Positions 1 through 5,736 of a stretch of DNA of 14,176 bases are shown piece by piece; position 1 is the first letter of the stretch; every line of letters begins with the position of its first letter. The stretch comes from Minisyncoccota bacterium (lineage in GTDB: Bacteria; Patescibacteriota; Minisyncoccia; UBA6257; JAAZHW01), in assembly GCA_028696375.1 (NCBI GenBank), contig JAQVHD010000012.1:1-14176 (forward strand), read 5' to 3'. The position numbers and the translations under genes are program-made. The notes beneath the pieces are model-generated. The model was given only the letters and a program-made list of their open reading frames with translations, did no database searches and was not told where the DNA came from.

Positions 1-451
1 ATTCCATGTTGCAAAGTAACGTGAAGGTAGTTGAAGTGCTACTGGGTTTAAAATAGTAAACGTAACTAGTAGTTGCCGCAGTCGTTGTGGTATTTTTTGG
101 ATCTAATGGTATGGTTGATAAAGGAGAGCCGGAAGAAATAGTGCTAAAATCAAGGCCCAGCCAGTTATTGCTCGGAGATTGAGCAGTGCTTTGCATAGGC
201 GAGGTACAATTACTACTTATATTTGGCGCACCAACTTGACTCGCTCTACAAGTACTATCAGGCAATGAACTTTGATCTGTAACATACAAATTTATAGCGG
301 TTCTTAAAGCATCTAAATCAGAAATACGTTTGGTATCACGGGTCTTCTTAAGCATTTCTGCCGGATTAATAGTCACTACCACCACACTCATTAAGACTGC
401 TAAGATAGCAATAACTACCAGAAGTTCAATTAAGGTAAAACCCTTTTTCAT
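1..451 (-). CDS. Type IV pilin-like protein 1 (C-terminus beyond window)
   Basis: The gene starts with ATG at 451 and stays open to the window edge, giving at least 150 residues; I translated this partial frame by hand. The N-terminus is a class III/IV prepilin signal, MKKG^FTLIELLVV, with glycine before the expected cleavage point and Glu at +5, followed by one hydrophobic helix of about 20 residues. Prepilin peptidase should cut after MKKG and methylate the Phe; the mature protein would sit in the membrane and assemble into a pilus or pseudopilus. The conserved N-terminal helix continues through the DTKRISDLDALRTAINLY stretch seen in many CPR pilins. The C-terminal head is Ser/Thr-rich with four Cys seen so far. 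The first 55 codons are almost identical at DNA level to pilin 2. It is the third of three tandem pilin genes. Major or minor pilin cannot be told. Confidence 0.9.
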   Translation of the reverse strand, partial: MKKGFTLIELLVVIAILAVLMSVVVVTINPAEMLKKTRDTKRISDLDALRTAINLYVTDQSSLPDSTCRASQVGAPNISSNCTSPMQSTAQSPSNNWLGLDFSTISSGSPLSTIPLDPKNTTTTAATTSYVYYFKPSSTSTTFTLLCNME

Positions 452-462
452 AGAATTTATTT
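297..462 (-). repeat. Direct repeat copy A (5' end of pilin 1)
   Basis: This 166-bp stretch matches 1000-1165 with only three mismatches, and the last 124 bp (339-462) are identical. It covers the first ~52 codons of pilin 1 and about 11 bp before its start codon. Outside it, the two genes diverge quickly. A recent duplication or gene conversion is the simplest explanation. Confidence 0.9.
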
Positions 463-509
463 GTTTATTTCTTTATTGACAACTTTTATTTTAACGACCT
501 TTTATTTTC

Positions 510-540
510 ATAATAGCATAATAACCTATTTGCTAATCAA
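510..540 (-). promoter_or_regulatory. Candidate promoter of pilin 1
   Basis: Read on the minus strand there is an extended -10, TGCTATTAT (518-510), and a -35-like TTGATT (540-535) with a long 19-nt spacer. The predicted RNA start near 503 gives a leader of about 50 nt without a Shine-Dalgarno sequence. The match is moderate and the region is AT-rich. Confidence 0.4.
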
Positions 541-566
541 GTAATATGATATTAAACAATAGCAAT

Positions 567-1154
567 CTACAAACCGCTAACATCCGAACCAATTTCATAA
601 ACCTCATCACTTGCCCCTCCATCAGTCTTTTCCACATCGCCCGTACCATCTTTACTATAATAGGTAGATTCCATATTAGCCATTAACTTAAAAGTAGTGC
701 TGGCAGTACTTCCTTTAAACACATAAGCGTGCCATCCTCCCGGGCCTACACCATTATCACCATCTTTAGAGGTTGGATCAACCGGCAAGGCAGACAAAGG
801 ACTGCCTGAGGTAATAGTAGCGAAATTAAGAGGAATCCACCCATTACCATTGATAGCTTGGCTAGTGGTCACTGTAAGTGTGGAACATGATAAGCTGCTT
901 GTTGACACAGAGAGGTGAGAATAACATGCGCTCGTAACAAAATCACCTCCACCACTAAAAGGCCGCAGGCTTCCCACATCAGTCACGTATAAATTTAAGG
1001 CGGTTCTTAAAGCATCTAAATCAGATATGCGTTTGGTATCGCGGGTCTTCTTAAGCATTTCTGCCGGATTAATAGTCACTACCACCACACTCATTAAGAC
1101 TGCTAAGATAGCAATAACTACCAGAAGTTCAATTAAGGTAAAACCCTTTTTCAT
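567..1154 (-). CDS. Type IV pilin-like protein 2
   Basis: A complete 195-residue prepilin with the MKKG^FTLIE processing site, Glu at +5, and a hydrophobic segment at residues 5-28. As in other pilins this segment should anchor the precursor in the membrane and then form the core of the filament. The globular head (about residues 55-195) has several Cys that could form disulfides, a VDPTSKDGDN loop and a YEIGSDVSGL end resembling the end of pilin 3. The N-terminal 50 residues equal those of pilin 1 while the heads differ, so the array keeps one assembly module and varies the exposed part. It ends with TAG. The start is fixed by the leader peptide. No ribosome binding site precedes it. GspG-like pseudopilins share this layout, so secretion-type pseudopilus use is possible. 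Confidence 0.92.
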   Translation of the reverse strand: MKKGFTLIELLVVIAILAVLMSVVVVTINPAEMLKKTRDTKRISDLDALRTALNLYVTDVGSLRPFSGGGDFVTSACYSHLSVSTSSLSCSTLTVTTSQAINGNGWIPLNFATITSGSPLSALPVDPTSKDGDNGVGPGGWHAYVFKGSTASTTFKLMANMESTYYSKDGTGDVEKTDGGASDEVYEIGSDVSGL

Positions 1155-1165
1155 AGAATTTATTT
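1000..1165 (-). repeat. Direct repeat copy B (5' end of pilin 2)
   Basis: Partner of 297-462 at an offset of 703 bp; the part 1042-1165 is identical in both. It includes the start codon and the TAGAATTTATTT just before it on the given strand. The corresponding part of pilin 3 is clearly more diverged at synonymous sites, so copies A and B are the youngest pair. Confidence 0.9.
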
Positions 1166-1233
1166 TTTATTTGATTTATTTTACGACTTTTTATTTTTTA
1201 AAATAATTGTAAAAATAGTGACCTTTAAAATTT

Positions 1234-1242
1234 ATTATACCA
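1234..1242 (-). promoter_or_regulatory. Extended -10 promoter of pilin 2
   Basis: On the minus strand TGGTATAAT matches the extended -10 consensus TGnTATAAT exactly. It lies only 7 bp past the stop codon of pilin 3. No good -35 is seen. RNA would start near 1227 and have a leader of about 70 nt. Confidence 0.5.
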
Positions 1243-1249
1243 CAAAAAA

Positions 1250-1846
1250 TTAATTTAGAATAAACAAGTCTGAGCCAATTTCATACCAAGAAGAAGTGCT
1301 GCCTCCATCATTACTCATCAGAGAAGCATTATTCGTTGATTCCATTTTAGCATTTAATTCATAAGTGGTTTTGGAGGATGAAACAGCAAAAAGATAATAC
1401 AAACCCGACGAAGTATTATTGGTCGGATCAACCGGCAAAGAAGAAAGAGCGGATCGCATTGTCAAAACATTAAAATCAATCGGGACCCAACCAGTTGTGC
1501 CAATATTGCGGTATGAAGTATTGGCAGCGCAATAACAAGTTTTCCCCGTACCCCCACAATAAAGAGCAGTGCAGGTAGTCGCACTGGCCAACGGAACAGA
1601 AATATAAGCATAAGTAGTAGTACAATTGAAATCTCTATCCTCGCTTAAATAGAGATTCAAGGCGGTTCTTAAACTATCTAAATCCGAAACCCTTCTTGTA
1701 TCGCGTGATTTTTTTAGCATTTCAGCCGGATTAATCGCTATTACAACTACACTCATTAAAACTGCCAAAATGGCAATGACGACTAATAGTTCAATTAAGG
1801 TAAAACCTTTTTTAAAAGATTGATTTAAAGAATTAGTTTCTGACAT
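1250..1846 (-). CDS. Type IV pilin-like protein 3
   Basis: A 198-residue prepilin with a longer leader than its neighbours: MSETNSLNQSFKKG precedes the ^FTLIELL cleavage site. Glu +5 and a hydrophobic helix of about 20 residues follow, then NPAEMLKKSRDTRRVSDLDSLRTALNLY, which is closely related in protein to pilins 1 and 2 although the codons differ widely. The head (residues 65-198) holds six Cys between about 75 and 109 (C75, C93, C98, C104, C107, C109), a clustering absent from the other two; disulfide bonding is likely but inferred. It lies 31 bp after the response regulator gene and is probably cotranscribed with it. A start further in, closer to KKG, is not available as ATG, so the long leader is taken as real. 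Confidence 0.92.
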   Translation of the reverse strand: MSETNSLNQSFKKGFTLIELLVVIAILAVLMSVVVIAINPAEMLKKSRDTRRVSDLDSLRTALNLYLSEDRDFNCTTTYAYISVPLASATTCTALYCGGTGKTCYCAANTSYRNIGTTGWVPIDFNVLTMRSALSSLPVDPTNNTSSGLYYLFAVSSSKTTYELNAKMESTNNASLMSNDGGSTSSWYEIGSDLFILN

Positions 1847-1877
1847 TGATATGATTATTTAAAAATAAACTGACCTT

Positions 1878-2279
1878 TTATTTCTTTTGAAGAAATTCTT
1901 CAATTTTGGCAATTAAATCATCAATGGAAATTTTAGCCTTCACAAAATATTCCACCGCACCCAATTGCTTACCTCTTTGAACATCAACGGTTTGCCCTAA
2001 ATTGGATAAAATAATTACTGGCTTATTACGCAAACTCGGATTTAAAGAAATATCCTCCAATACTTCAAAACCACTTTTTTTAGGCAAAATTAAATCTAAT
2101 AAAATTAAATCAGGCTCTATTTCTTTTAATTTTTGAAGGGCTTCTTCGCCATCTTTCGCCTGAATTACTTCAATTTTTTCTTTTTCCAGTCTTAACCTGA
2201 GTAAATTAGCTAAAAATGGGTCGTCTTCGACCACTAAAATTTTAGGACTACTATTAATTGTATTATTTTGAGTGTCCAT
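1878..2279 (-). CDS. Stand-alone CheY-like response regulator receiver protein
   Basis: A 133-residue protein that is a single receiver domain and has no output domain. The acidic pocket is Glu18-Asp19-Asp20, the phosphoacceptor is Asp62 (in LILLDLILP), the switch Ser is Ser92 and the invariant Lys is Lys114, so all residues needed for phosphorylation and signalling are present. Family knowledge: such proteins are phosphorylated by a histidine kinase and act through protein contacts, for example CheY on the flagellar motor or PilG/PilH on type IV pili. Here it lies directly upstream of three pilin genes, which makes control of pilus assembly or motion a reasonable but unproven role. No histidine kinase is in the window. 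Start ATG at 2279; a strong promoter ends only 11 nt upstream. Confidence 0.93.
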   Translation of the reverse strand: MDTQNNTINSSPKILVVEDDPFLANLLRLRLEKEKIEVIQAKDGEEALQKLKEIEPDLILLDLILPKKSGFEVLEDISLNPSLRNKPVIILSNLGQTVDVQRGKQLGAVEYFVKAKISIDDLIAKIEEFLQKK

Positions 2280-2290
2280 ATCTGTTATTA

Positions 2291-2319
2291 ATTATAAAAC
2301 TAAGCATTTATTAAATCAA
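2291..2319 (-). promoter_or_regulatory. Promoter of the response regulator/pilin unit
   Basis: Minus-strand TTGATT (2319-2314), 17-nt spacer, perfect TATAAT (2296-2291). RNA is expected to start near 2284, about 5 nt before the ATG at 2279, so the mRNA would be nearly leaderless. It lies just past the 16S terminator, as expected for a new transcription unit. Confidence 0.7.
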
Positions 2320-2337
2320 TTGTGGATATCTTAAAAT

Positions 2338-2367
2338 AAAAAATACTGCCTTCCGACAGTATTTTTT
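2338..2367 (-). terminator. Intrinsic terminator of the 16S rRNA unit
   Basis: Minus-strand RNA folds into an 11-bp stem (AAAAAATACTG with CAGTATTTTTT) that can grow by two pairs (one G-U) to close a GGAA tetraloop, followed by ATTTT. The GNRA loop forms only in the minus-strand reading, which supports that direction, although the A/T arms could also stop plus-strand transcription. It begins directly beyond the processing stalk. Confidence 0.85.
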
Positions 2368-2368
2368 A

Positions 2369-2401
2369 GAATAAATCCCTTCTTCATTGCTTCGTGCCGC
2401 C
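2369..2401 (-). other. 3' arm of the 16S rRNA processing stalk
   Basis: These 33 nt pair with 4330-4362 in the minus-strand transcript without a break: 27 Watson-Crick pairs and 6 G-U pairs. Long helices flanking mature 16S are the usual RNase III substrate in bacteria. Because the helix closes around 16S alone and a terminator follows at once, no 23S gene is in this transcript. Confidence 0.85.
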
Positions 2402-2402
2402 C

Positions 2403-2452
2403 CATCATCCGCAGATGATGACCGACCTAAGGACCCTGTTTTTGAAAACAGG
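2403..2452 (-). other. 16S trailer hairpins
   Basis: Two small hairpins lie between the mature 3' end and the stalk: CATCATC/GATGATG (2403-2409 with 2414-2420) and CCTGTTTT/AAAACAGG (2435-2452). Between them the minus strand reads TCCTTA (2433-2428), which resembles the end of a normal anti-Shine-Dalgarno sequence. Confidence 0.6.
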
Positions 2453-2538
2453 CGATAACCTTTAAAAATGATCCACCGACAGCTTCCGCTACCGGTGCCT
2501 TGTTACGACTTCGTCCCTGTCACCGAGCCCAGCTTAGT

Positions 2539-2578
2539 CCCGCCCTTTTAACGCTAGATTTAGTGTTAAAAGGGCGGG
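2539..2578 (-). other. 16S helix 44 tip, remade as perfect hairpin
   Basis: CCCGCCCTTTTAAC pairs perfectly with GTTAAAAGGGCGGG (14 bp, 12-nt loop). It replaces the irregular upper part of helix 44 just before the decoding-site strand. Perfect pairing with a run of G-C is unusual for this helix. Confidence 0.75.
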
Positions 2579-2842
2579 ATTTCGGCTGTTCCCGGCTCCC
2601 TTGACGTGACGGGCGGTGAGTACAGGACTCGAGAACGTATTCACCGCGGCATGGCTGATCCGCGATTACTAGCGATTCCGGCTTCATGAGGGCGGGTTGC
2701 AGCCCTCAATCCGAACTGGGGCCGGATTTTTGGGATTAGCTCCGCCTTGCGGCTTAGCAACCCTTTGTTCCGGCCATTGTATCATGAGTGTCGCCCAGGA
2801 CATCAAAAGGCCATGCTGATTTAACGTCATCCCCTCCTTCCT

Positions 2843-2899
2843 CCCCCGCCTAAATTTTCAAATCTTCTAATTTTATGTAATTGAAAACTTAGGCGGGGG
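2843..2899 (-). other. 16S helix 40 expansion
   Basis: In the place of the short helix 40 of other bacteria there is a 19-bp stem (CCCCCGCCTAA... on both arms, one G-U pair) with a 19-nt AT-rich loop, adding about 45 nt. The neighbouring ACTGCC and GAGGAAGG match the normal sequence on each side. Confidence 0.75.
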
Positions 2900-3128
2900 C
2901 AGTTTCGCATGACAGATTTAACATGCGATAGGGGTTGCGCTCGTTACCCCACTTAAGGGAACAACTCAAGCCACGAGCTGACGATAACCATGCAGCACCT
3001 GTGCTGGCGTCCTTGAAAAGACGGTCATCCTTTCGGACAACCTTCACCAGCATTTCAAGCCCTGGTAAGGTTCTTCGTTTTGTGTCGAATTAAACCTCAT
3101 GATCCACCGCTTGTGCGAGTCCCCGTCT

Positions 3129-3160
<32 letters not shown>

Positions 3161-3508
3161 TCCCAGGCGGCCGACTTAACGCGTTAGCTTCGCCACTCCG
3201 AGGGTCGATACTCGAAACAGCTAGTCGGCATCGTTTAGGGTGTGGACTACAAGGGTATCTAATCCTTTTTGCTCCCCACACTTTCGTGCCTCAGTGTCAG
3301 AAATACCCCAGTGGCTCGTTTTCACCTCTGGCGTTCCTGCCGATATCAACGGATTTCACCCCTACACCGGCAGTTCCAGCCACCTCTGGTATTCTCTAGT
3401 CTACCCATCTCCTTGGCAATTCCTAAGTTGAGCTTAGGACTTTAACCAAAGATGTGATAAACCACCTACGCACCCTTTACGCCCAATAAATCCGGATAAC
3501 GCTTGGGG

Positions 3509-3541
<33 letters not shown>

Positions 3542-3569
3542 GGCAGCCCCTTATTCCTTAGGTACCATC

Positions 3570-3616
3570 ATCCCTCCCTTTTAGGCGATAAATATTATTG
3601 CCCAAAAGGGAGGGAT
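3570..3616 (-). other. 16S helix 17 (V3) expansion
   Basis: A 17-bp stem, ATCCCTCCCTTTT.GGC with its complement and one G-U pair, closes a 13-nt AT loop. It extends the V3 helix by some 20 nt relative to E. coli. Confidence 0.75.
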
Positions 3617-3868
3617 TTTTCCCTAATAAAAGAAGTTTACACCCCGAAGGGCTTCTTCCTTCACGCGGCGTCGCTCGGTCAGGCTTGCGCCCATTGCCGA
3701 ATATTCTCGACTGCTGCCTCCCGTAGGAGTGGGACCCGTGTCTCAGTGTCCCTGTTGGGGAACAGCCTCTCAGCTCCCCTACCCGTCATAGGCTTGGTGG
3801 GCCATTACCTCACCAACTACCTGATAGGACCTAGACCCATCAAAGAGCGATTTCTTGCGAAACCTTTG

Positions 3869-3987
3869 CTGATAGCCAATTATTTATCACAAAACATCTT
3901 ACCTTAAATTCAAATTTTAAAATTTCTCTTGTGAAATTTTAATGATTATTTGAATTCGGCATTTTGTAATAAATAATTGGCTATCAG
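3869..3987 (-). other. 119-nt hairpin insertion in 16S V2
   Basis: The outer arms (3869-3895 and 3961-3987, beginning CTGATAGCCAATTATTTAT) pair over about 27 bp. The inside folds further: AATTCAAAT with ATTTGAATT, then AAAATTTC with GAAATTTT and an ACAAGA loop. Such long regular duplexes resemble the RNase III-cut intervening sequences of some bacterial 23S genes, so the mature 16S may be fragmented here, or the arm may simply be kept. Confidence 0.8.
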
Positions 3988-4090
3988 ATCATTGGAAATT
4001 ACCCCATCTTTCGATGAGCTATGTCCAACTCTTCGGTAGGTATCAAGGTATTACTAACCCGTTCGCCGCTAACCTCGCGCTCCGCGCGAG

Positions 4091-4160
4091 AAAATCCAAA
4101 ATTCAAAATCCAAATTTCAAAATAGAATGTTTTGGATTTTGGGCTTTGTGCTTTGAATTT
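4091..4160 (-). repeat. A-rich repeat insertion in 16S helix 6 (V1)
   Basis: About 70 nt built from variants of AAATCCAAA, AATTCAAA and ATTTCAAAA. It can fold (4091-4101 with 4130-4140) but only as a weak AT duplex. Flanking rRNA is GC-rich (CTCGCGCGGAGCGCGAG on one side, CCTTGCGTTTCGCACAAGG on the other), so composition changes sharply at both ends. Confidence 0.65.
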
Positions 4161-4253
4161 CCTTGTGCGAAACGCAAGGTTCGCTCGACTTGCATGCCTT
4201 ATCCACGCCGCCAGCGTTCATCCTGGACCAGGATCAAATCCTCAGAAAAAAAT

Positions 4254-4318
4254 GAAGTTTGATTTTGAATGAATCAAAATCAACTTCCTCAAATCCAATT
4301 AAGAAACTTAATCGGATT
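4254..4318 (-). other. 16S leader hairpins inside the stalk
   Basis: Two hairpins precede the mature 5' end: 4254-4287 (GAAGTTGATTTTGA arm, one bulge) and 4292-4318 (AATCCGATTAAG arm, three-base loop). They mirror the two trailer hairpins on the 3' side and may help position processing. Confidence 0.6.
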
Positions 4319-4329
4319 AAAACTCAAAA

Positions 4330-4362
4330 GACGACACGAAACAATGAAGAAAAAATTTATTC
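4330..4362 (-). other. 5' arm of the 16S rRNA processing stalk
   Basis: Pairs along its whole 33 nt with 2369-2401. All six non-Watson-Crick positions are G-U, which points to selection for pairing rather than chance. It lies about 80 nt before the mature 5' end. Confidence 0.85.
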
Positions 4363-4374
4363 GTTCGTTCTTTT

Positions 4375-4409
4375 GTTTTTAAAGAACTCGTTAACGATGA
4401 ATACCATCG
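4375..4409 (-). promoter_or_regulatory. boxB/boxA-like rRNA antitermination site
   Basis: On the minus strand a small hairpin CGATG/CATCG with a five-base loop (4409-4395) is followed by GTTCTTTAAAAAC (4387-4375). The latter closely resembles rrn boxA elements (GTTCTTTGAAAAC in Bacillus). The order promoter, boxB, boxA, stalk, 16S is that of known rrn leaders, where NusB/S10 bind boxA. Confidence 0.6.
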
Positions 4410-4421
4410 CCAACGCTATCA

Positions 4422-4449
4422 ATTTTATTAAAAATTAACTTGCTGTCAA
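4422..4449 (-). promoter_or_regulatory. rrs: 16S rRNA promoter
   Basis: Consensus -35 TTGACA (4449-4444), 16-nt spacer, -10 TAAAAT (4427-4422). AT-rich sequence just upstream (TTTGATTTTATT) could act as an UP element, but an UP element works through the alpha C-terminal domain, which the alpha subunit encoded here lacks. Predicted start near 4415. Confidence 0.7.
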
Positions 4450-4766
4450 GAACCGCAATAAAATCAAACTATCAACCTGCTTGTCGCCTATTGATAAGGA
4501 AACGCAAGAAAATCATCTCCTCGGAAATGCCTTTTTGTATAGTAATTTCTCTTTATTCTTTAAAGCTTTTTTGTGACTCAAATACAAATGACCTTATAAA
4601 ACAAACGGATTCTATCTAAGAAAGCAAAAGGGCGGGGGAAATTTTTAAAGAAAATATTTCCTGCTTTATCAATTTTAAAATCTAAAAACGATCTTGAGTG
4701 TTTTGATCGCTATGACTTCTACGGCCACTTTATTCATCTCTTTTTAGAAAGAGTGACTGTACATAA
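4450..4766 (-). other. Spacer between rpsI operon and rRNA promoter
   Basis: I see no credible gene or tRNA here. One terminator-like hairpin lies at 4687-4711: AGCGATC pairs with GATCGTT (one G-U) around an 11-nt loop and runs into TTTTT on the minus strand. An imperfect GGAAAT/ATTTCC hairpin lies near 4638-4662. The rest is AT-rich sequence without visible structure. Confidence 0.45.
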
Positions 4767-4795
4767 CTGAGAAAATTCTATAATAATTTTCTCAG
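4767..4795 (-). terminator. rpsI: Candidate terminator or processing hairpin after rpsI
   Basis: CTGAGAAAATT pairs with AATTTTCTCAG (11 bp, 7-nt loop), 35 bp past the rpsI stop. The tail (TTATGTAC) has no real U-tract, so it may be an mRNA 3'-end stabiliser, with the hairpin at 4687-4711 doing the termination. Confidence 0.45.
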
Positions 4796-4829
4796 TGACA
4801 ATAATTTTGTATTCTGAAATTTGAAATTT

Positions 4830-5396
4830 TTATCGTTTTGACCATTGCGGAGCACGGCGAGCTTTCTTCAATCCATATTTCTTTCTTTCCACCATTCGCG
4901 AATCTCGAGTTAAATAGCCAGCTCGGCGTAAACGTTTTTTGAAGTCAGGGTTAAAAGCAACCAGAGCGCGACTAATACCTAAACGCACAGCTTCTGCTTG
5001 AGCAGATAAACCTCCGCCAACCACATGAGCCGTTAAACCGAATTTTCCCGAACACTTCATTTTTTCAAAAGGAGCCTCTATTGTTGCCTGCCACTTTTTT
5101 AAGGGAAAATAAACCTTATAGTCTTTCCCATTAATTAGAATATCCTTGTTTTTGGTATATAAACGCACTCGCGCTGTTGCTGTTTTACGCGAACCAACAC
5201 CTTCATAATAGTTTTTCGCCTTTTTTTCTTCTTCTTTTTCTTCAGGTTTTACTTCTTCTTTTTTTAGTATTTCTGTTTTCGAGGTTTCGGAAACTTCTTT
5301 TTCCAACGTCGCAGTTTCTGTTTTTTTCTCTTTTTTTTCTTTTTCAGTAGCTTTTACTGATTTCTCATCAGAGATTGTTGATTTTTTTCTAGGCAT
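4830..5396 (-). CDS. rpsI: 30S ribosomal protein S9 with long charged N-terminal extension
   Basis: S9 binds the 30S head; its C-terminal tail reaches towards tRNA in the P site. The S9 domain spans about residues 61-188 with the typical GVGSRKTATARVRL start, the VVGGGLSAQAEAVRLGISRAL core, LTRDSRMVERKKYG and the RAPQWSKR end whose basic tip contacts tRNA. Residues 1-60 are an added Lys/Glu-rich, probably disordered stretch; family members are usually near 130 residues, this one is 188. The start ATG at 5396 overlaps the rplM stop by 8 bp, which suggests translational coupling; no Shine-Dalgarno is seen. The next Met within this frame would cut into the S9 domain, so the long form is the only complete one. 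Last gene of the operon. Confidence 0.97.
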   Translation of the reverse strand: MPRKKSTISDEKSVKATEKEKKEKKTETATLEKEVSETSKTEILKKEEVKPEEKEEEKKAKNYYEGVGSRKTATARVRLYTKNKDILINGKDYKVYFPLKKWQATIEAPFEKMKCSGKFGLTAHVVGGGLSAQAEAVRLGISRALVAFNPDFKKRLRRAGYLTRDSRMVERKKYGLKKARRAPQWSKR

Positions 5397-5733
5397 AAAT
5401 CTTTAAATTTTTAATTCTTTTTGACCTTAAACTATTTTTAGGCAACATTCCTAAAACTGCTTTTTTTAAAACTTCAGCGGGATTTTTTTCAAAAACATCT
5501 TTCATGGGAGTTTCCTTCAGGTGACCGATATAACCCGTGTGGTGACGGTAGACTTTTTGTTCTAATTTTTTACCAGTTATTTTCATTTTCGAAACATTCT
5601 CCACAACAACCTTAACATCAGCCACTTTATTAGGCTGATAATCAGGGCTGTCTTTACCTTGAAGAATTATGGCAATTTCTGAAGCAAGGCGTCCTAGGGG
5701 TTTATTGGTAGCATCAATTTTATATTCACGCAT
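5389..5733 (-). CDS. rplM: 50S ribosomal protein L13 (short form)
   Basis: L13 is an early-assembling 50S protein. At 114 residues it is shorter than the usual ~142. The core is intact: KPLGRLASEIAIILQGKDSPDY, the VVVENVSKMKITGKKLEQKVY strand, HHTGYIGHLKETPMKDVFEKNP and the signature AVLGMLPKNSLRSKRIKNLKIYA, where it stops; the usual extension beyond 'YAG' and part of the N-terminal extension are missing. Three bp separate it from rplQ upstream, and it overlaps rpsI by 8 bp. Ends with TAG. Loss of the ends fits the general shortening of CPR ribosomal proteins and does not look like a broken gene. Confidence 0.97.
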   Translation of the reverse strand: MREYKIDATNKPLGRLASEIAIILQGKDSPDYQPNKVADVKVVVENVSKMKITGKKLEQKVYRHHTGYIGHLKETPMKDVFEKNPAEVLKKAVLGMLPKNSLRSKRIKNLKIYA

Positions 5734-5736
5734 AAT

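Noticed and set aside
297..1165. CRISPR or transposon explanation for the long direct repeat
   Set aside because: There are only two near-identical copies and they coincide with the 5' ends of two homologous pilin genes.
2369..2460. tRNA-Ile or tRNA-Ala after 16S, as in common rRNA operons
   Set aside because: The region contains only two short hairpins and the stalk arm, followed directly by a terminator.
3869..3987. Group I or group II intron, or homing endonuclease, in 16S
   Set aside because: The insert is only 119 nt, has no intron core or ORF, and is a plain extended hairpin.
4450..4766. tRNA gene or small ORF in the spacer before the rRNA promoter
   Set aside because: I found no cloverleaf, TTC-A loop or CCA-like end, and no frame with a plausible product.
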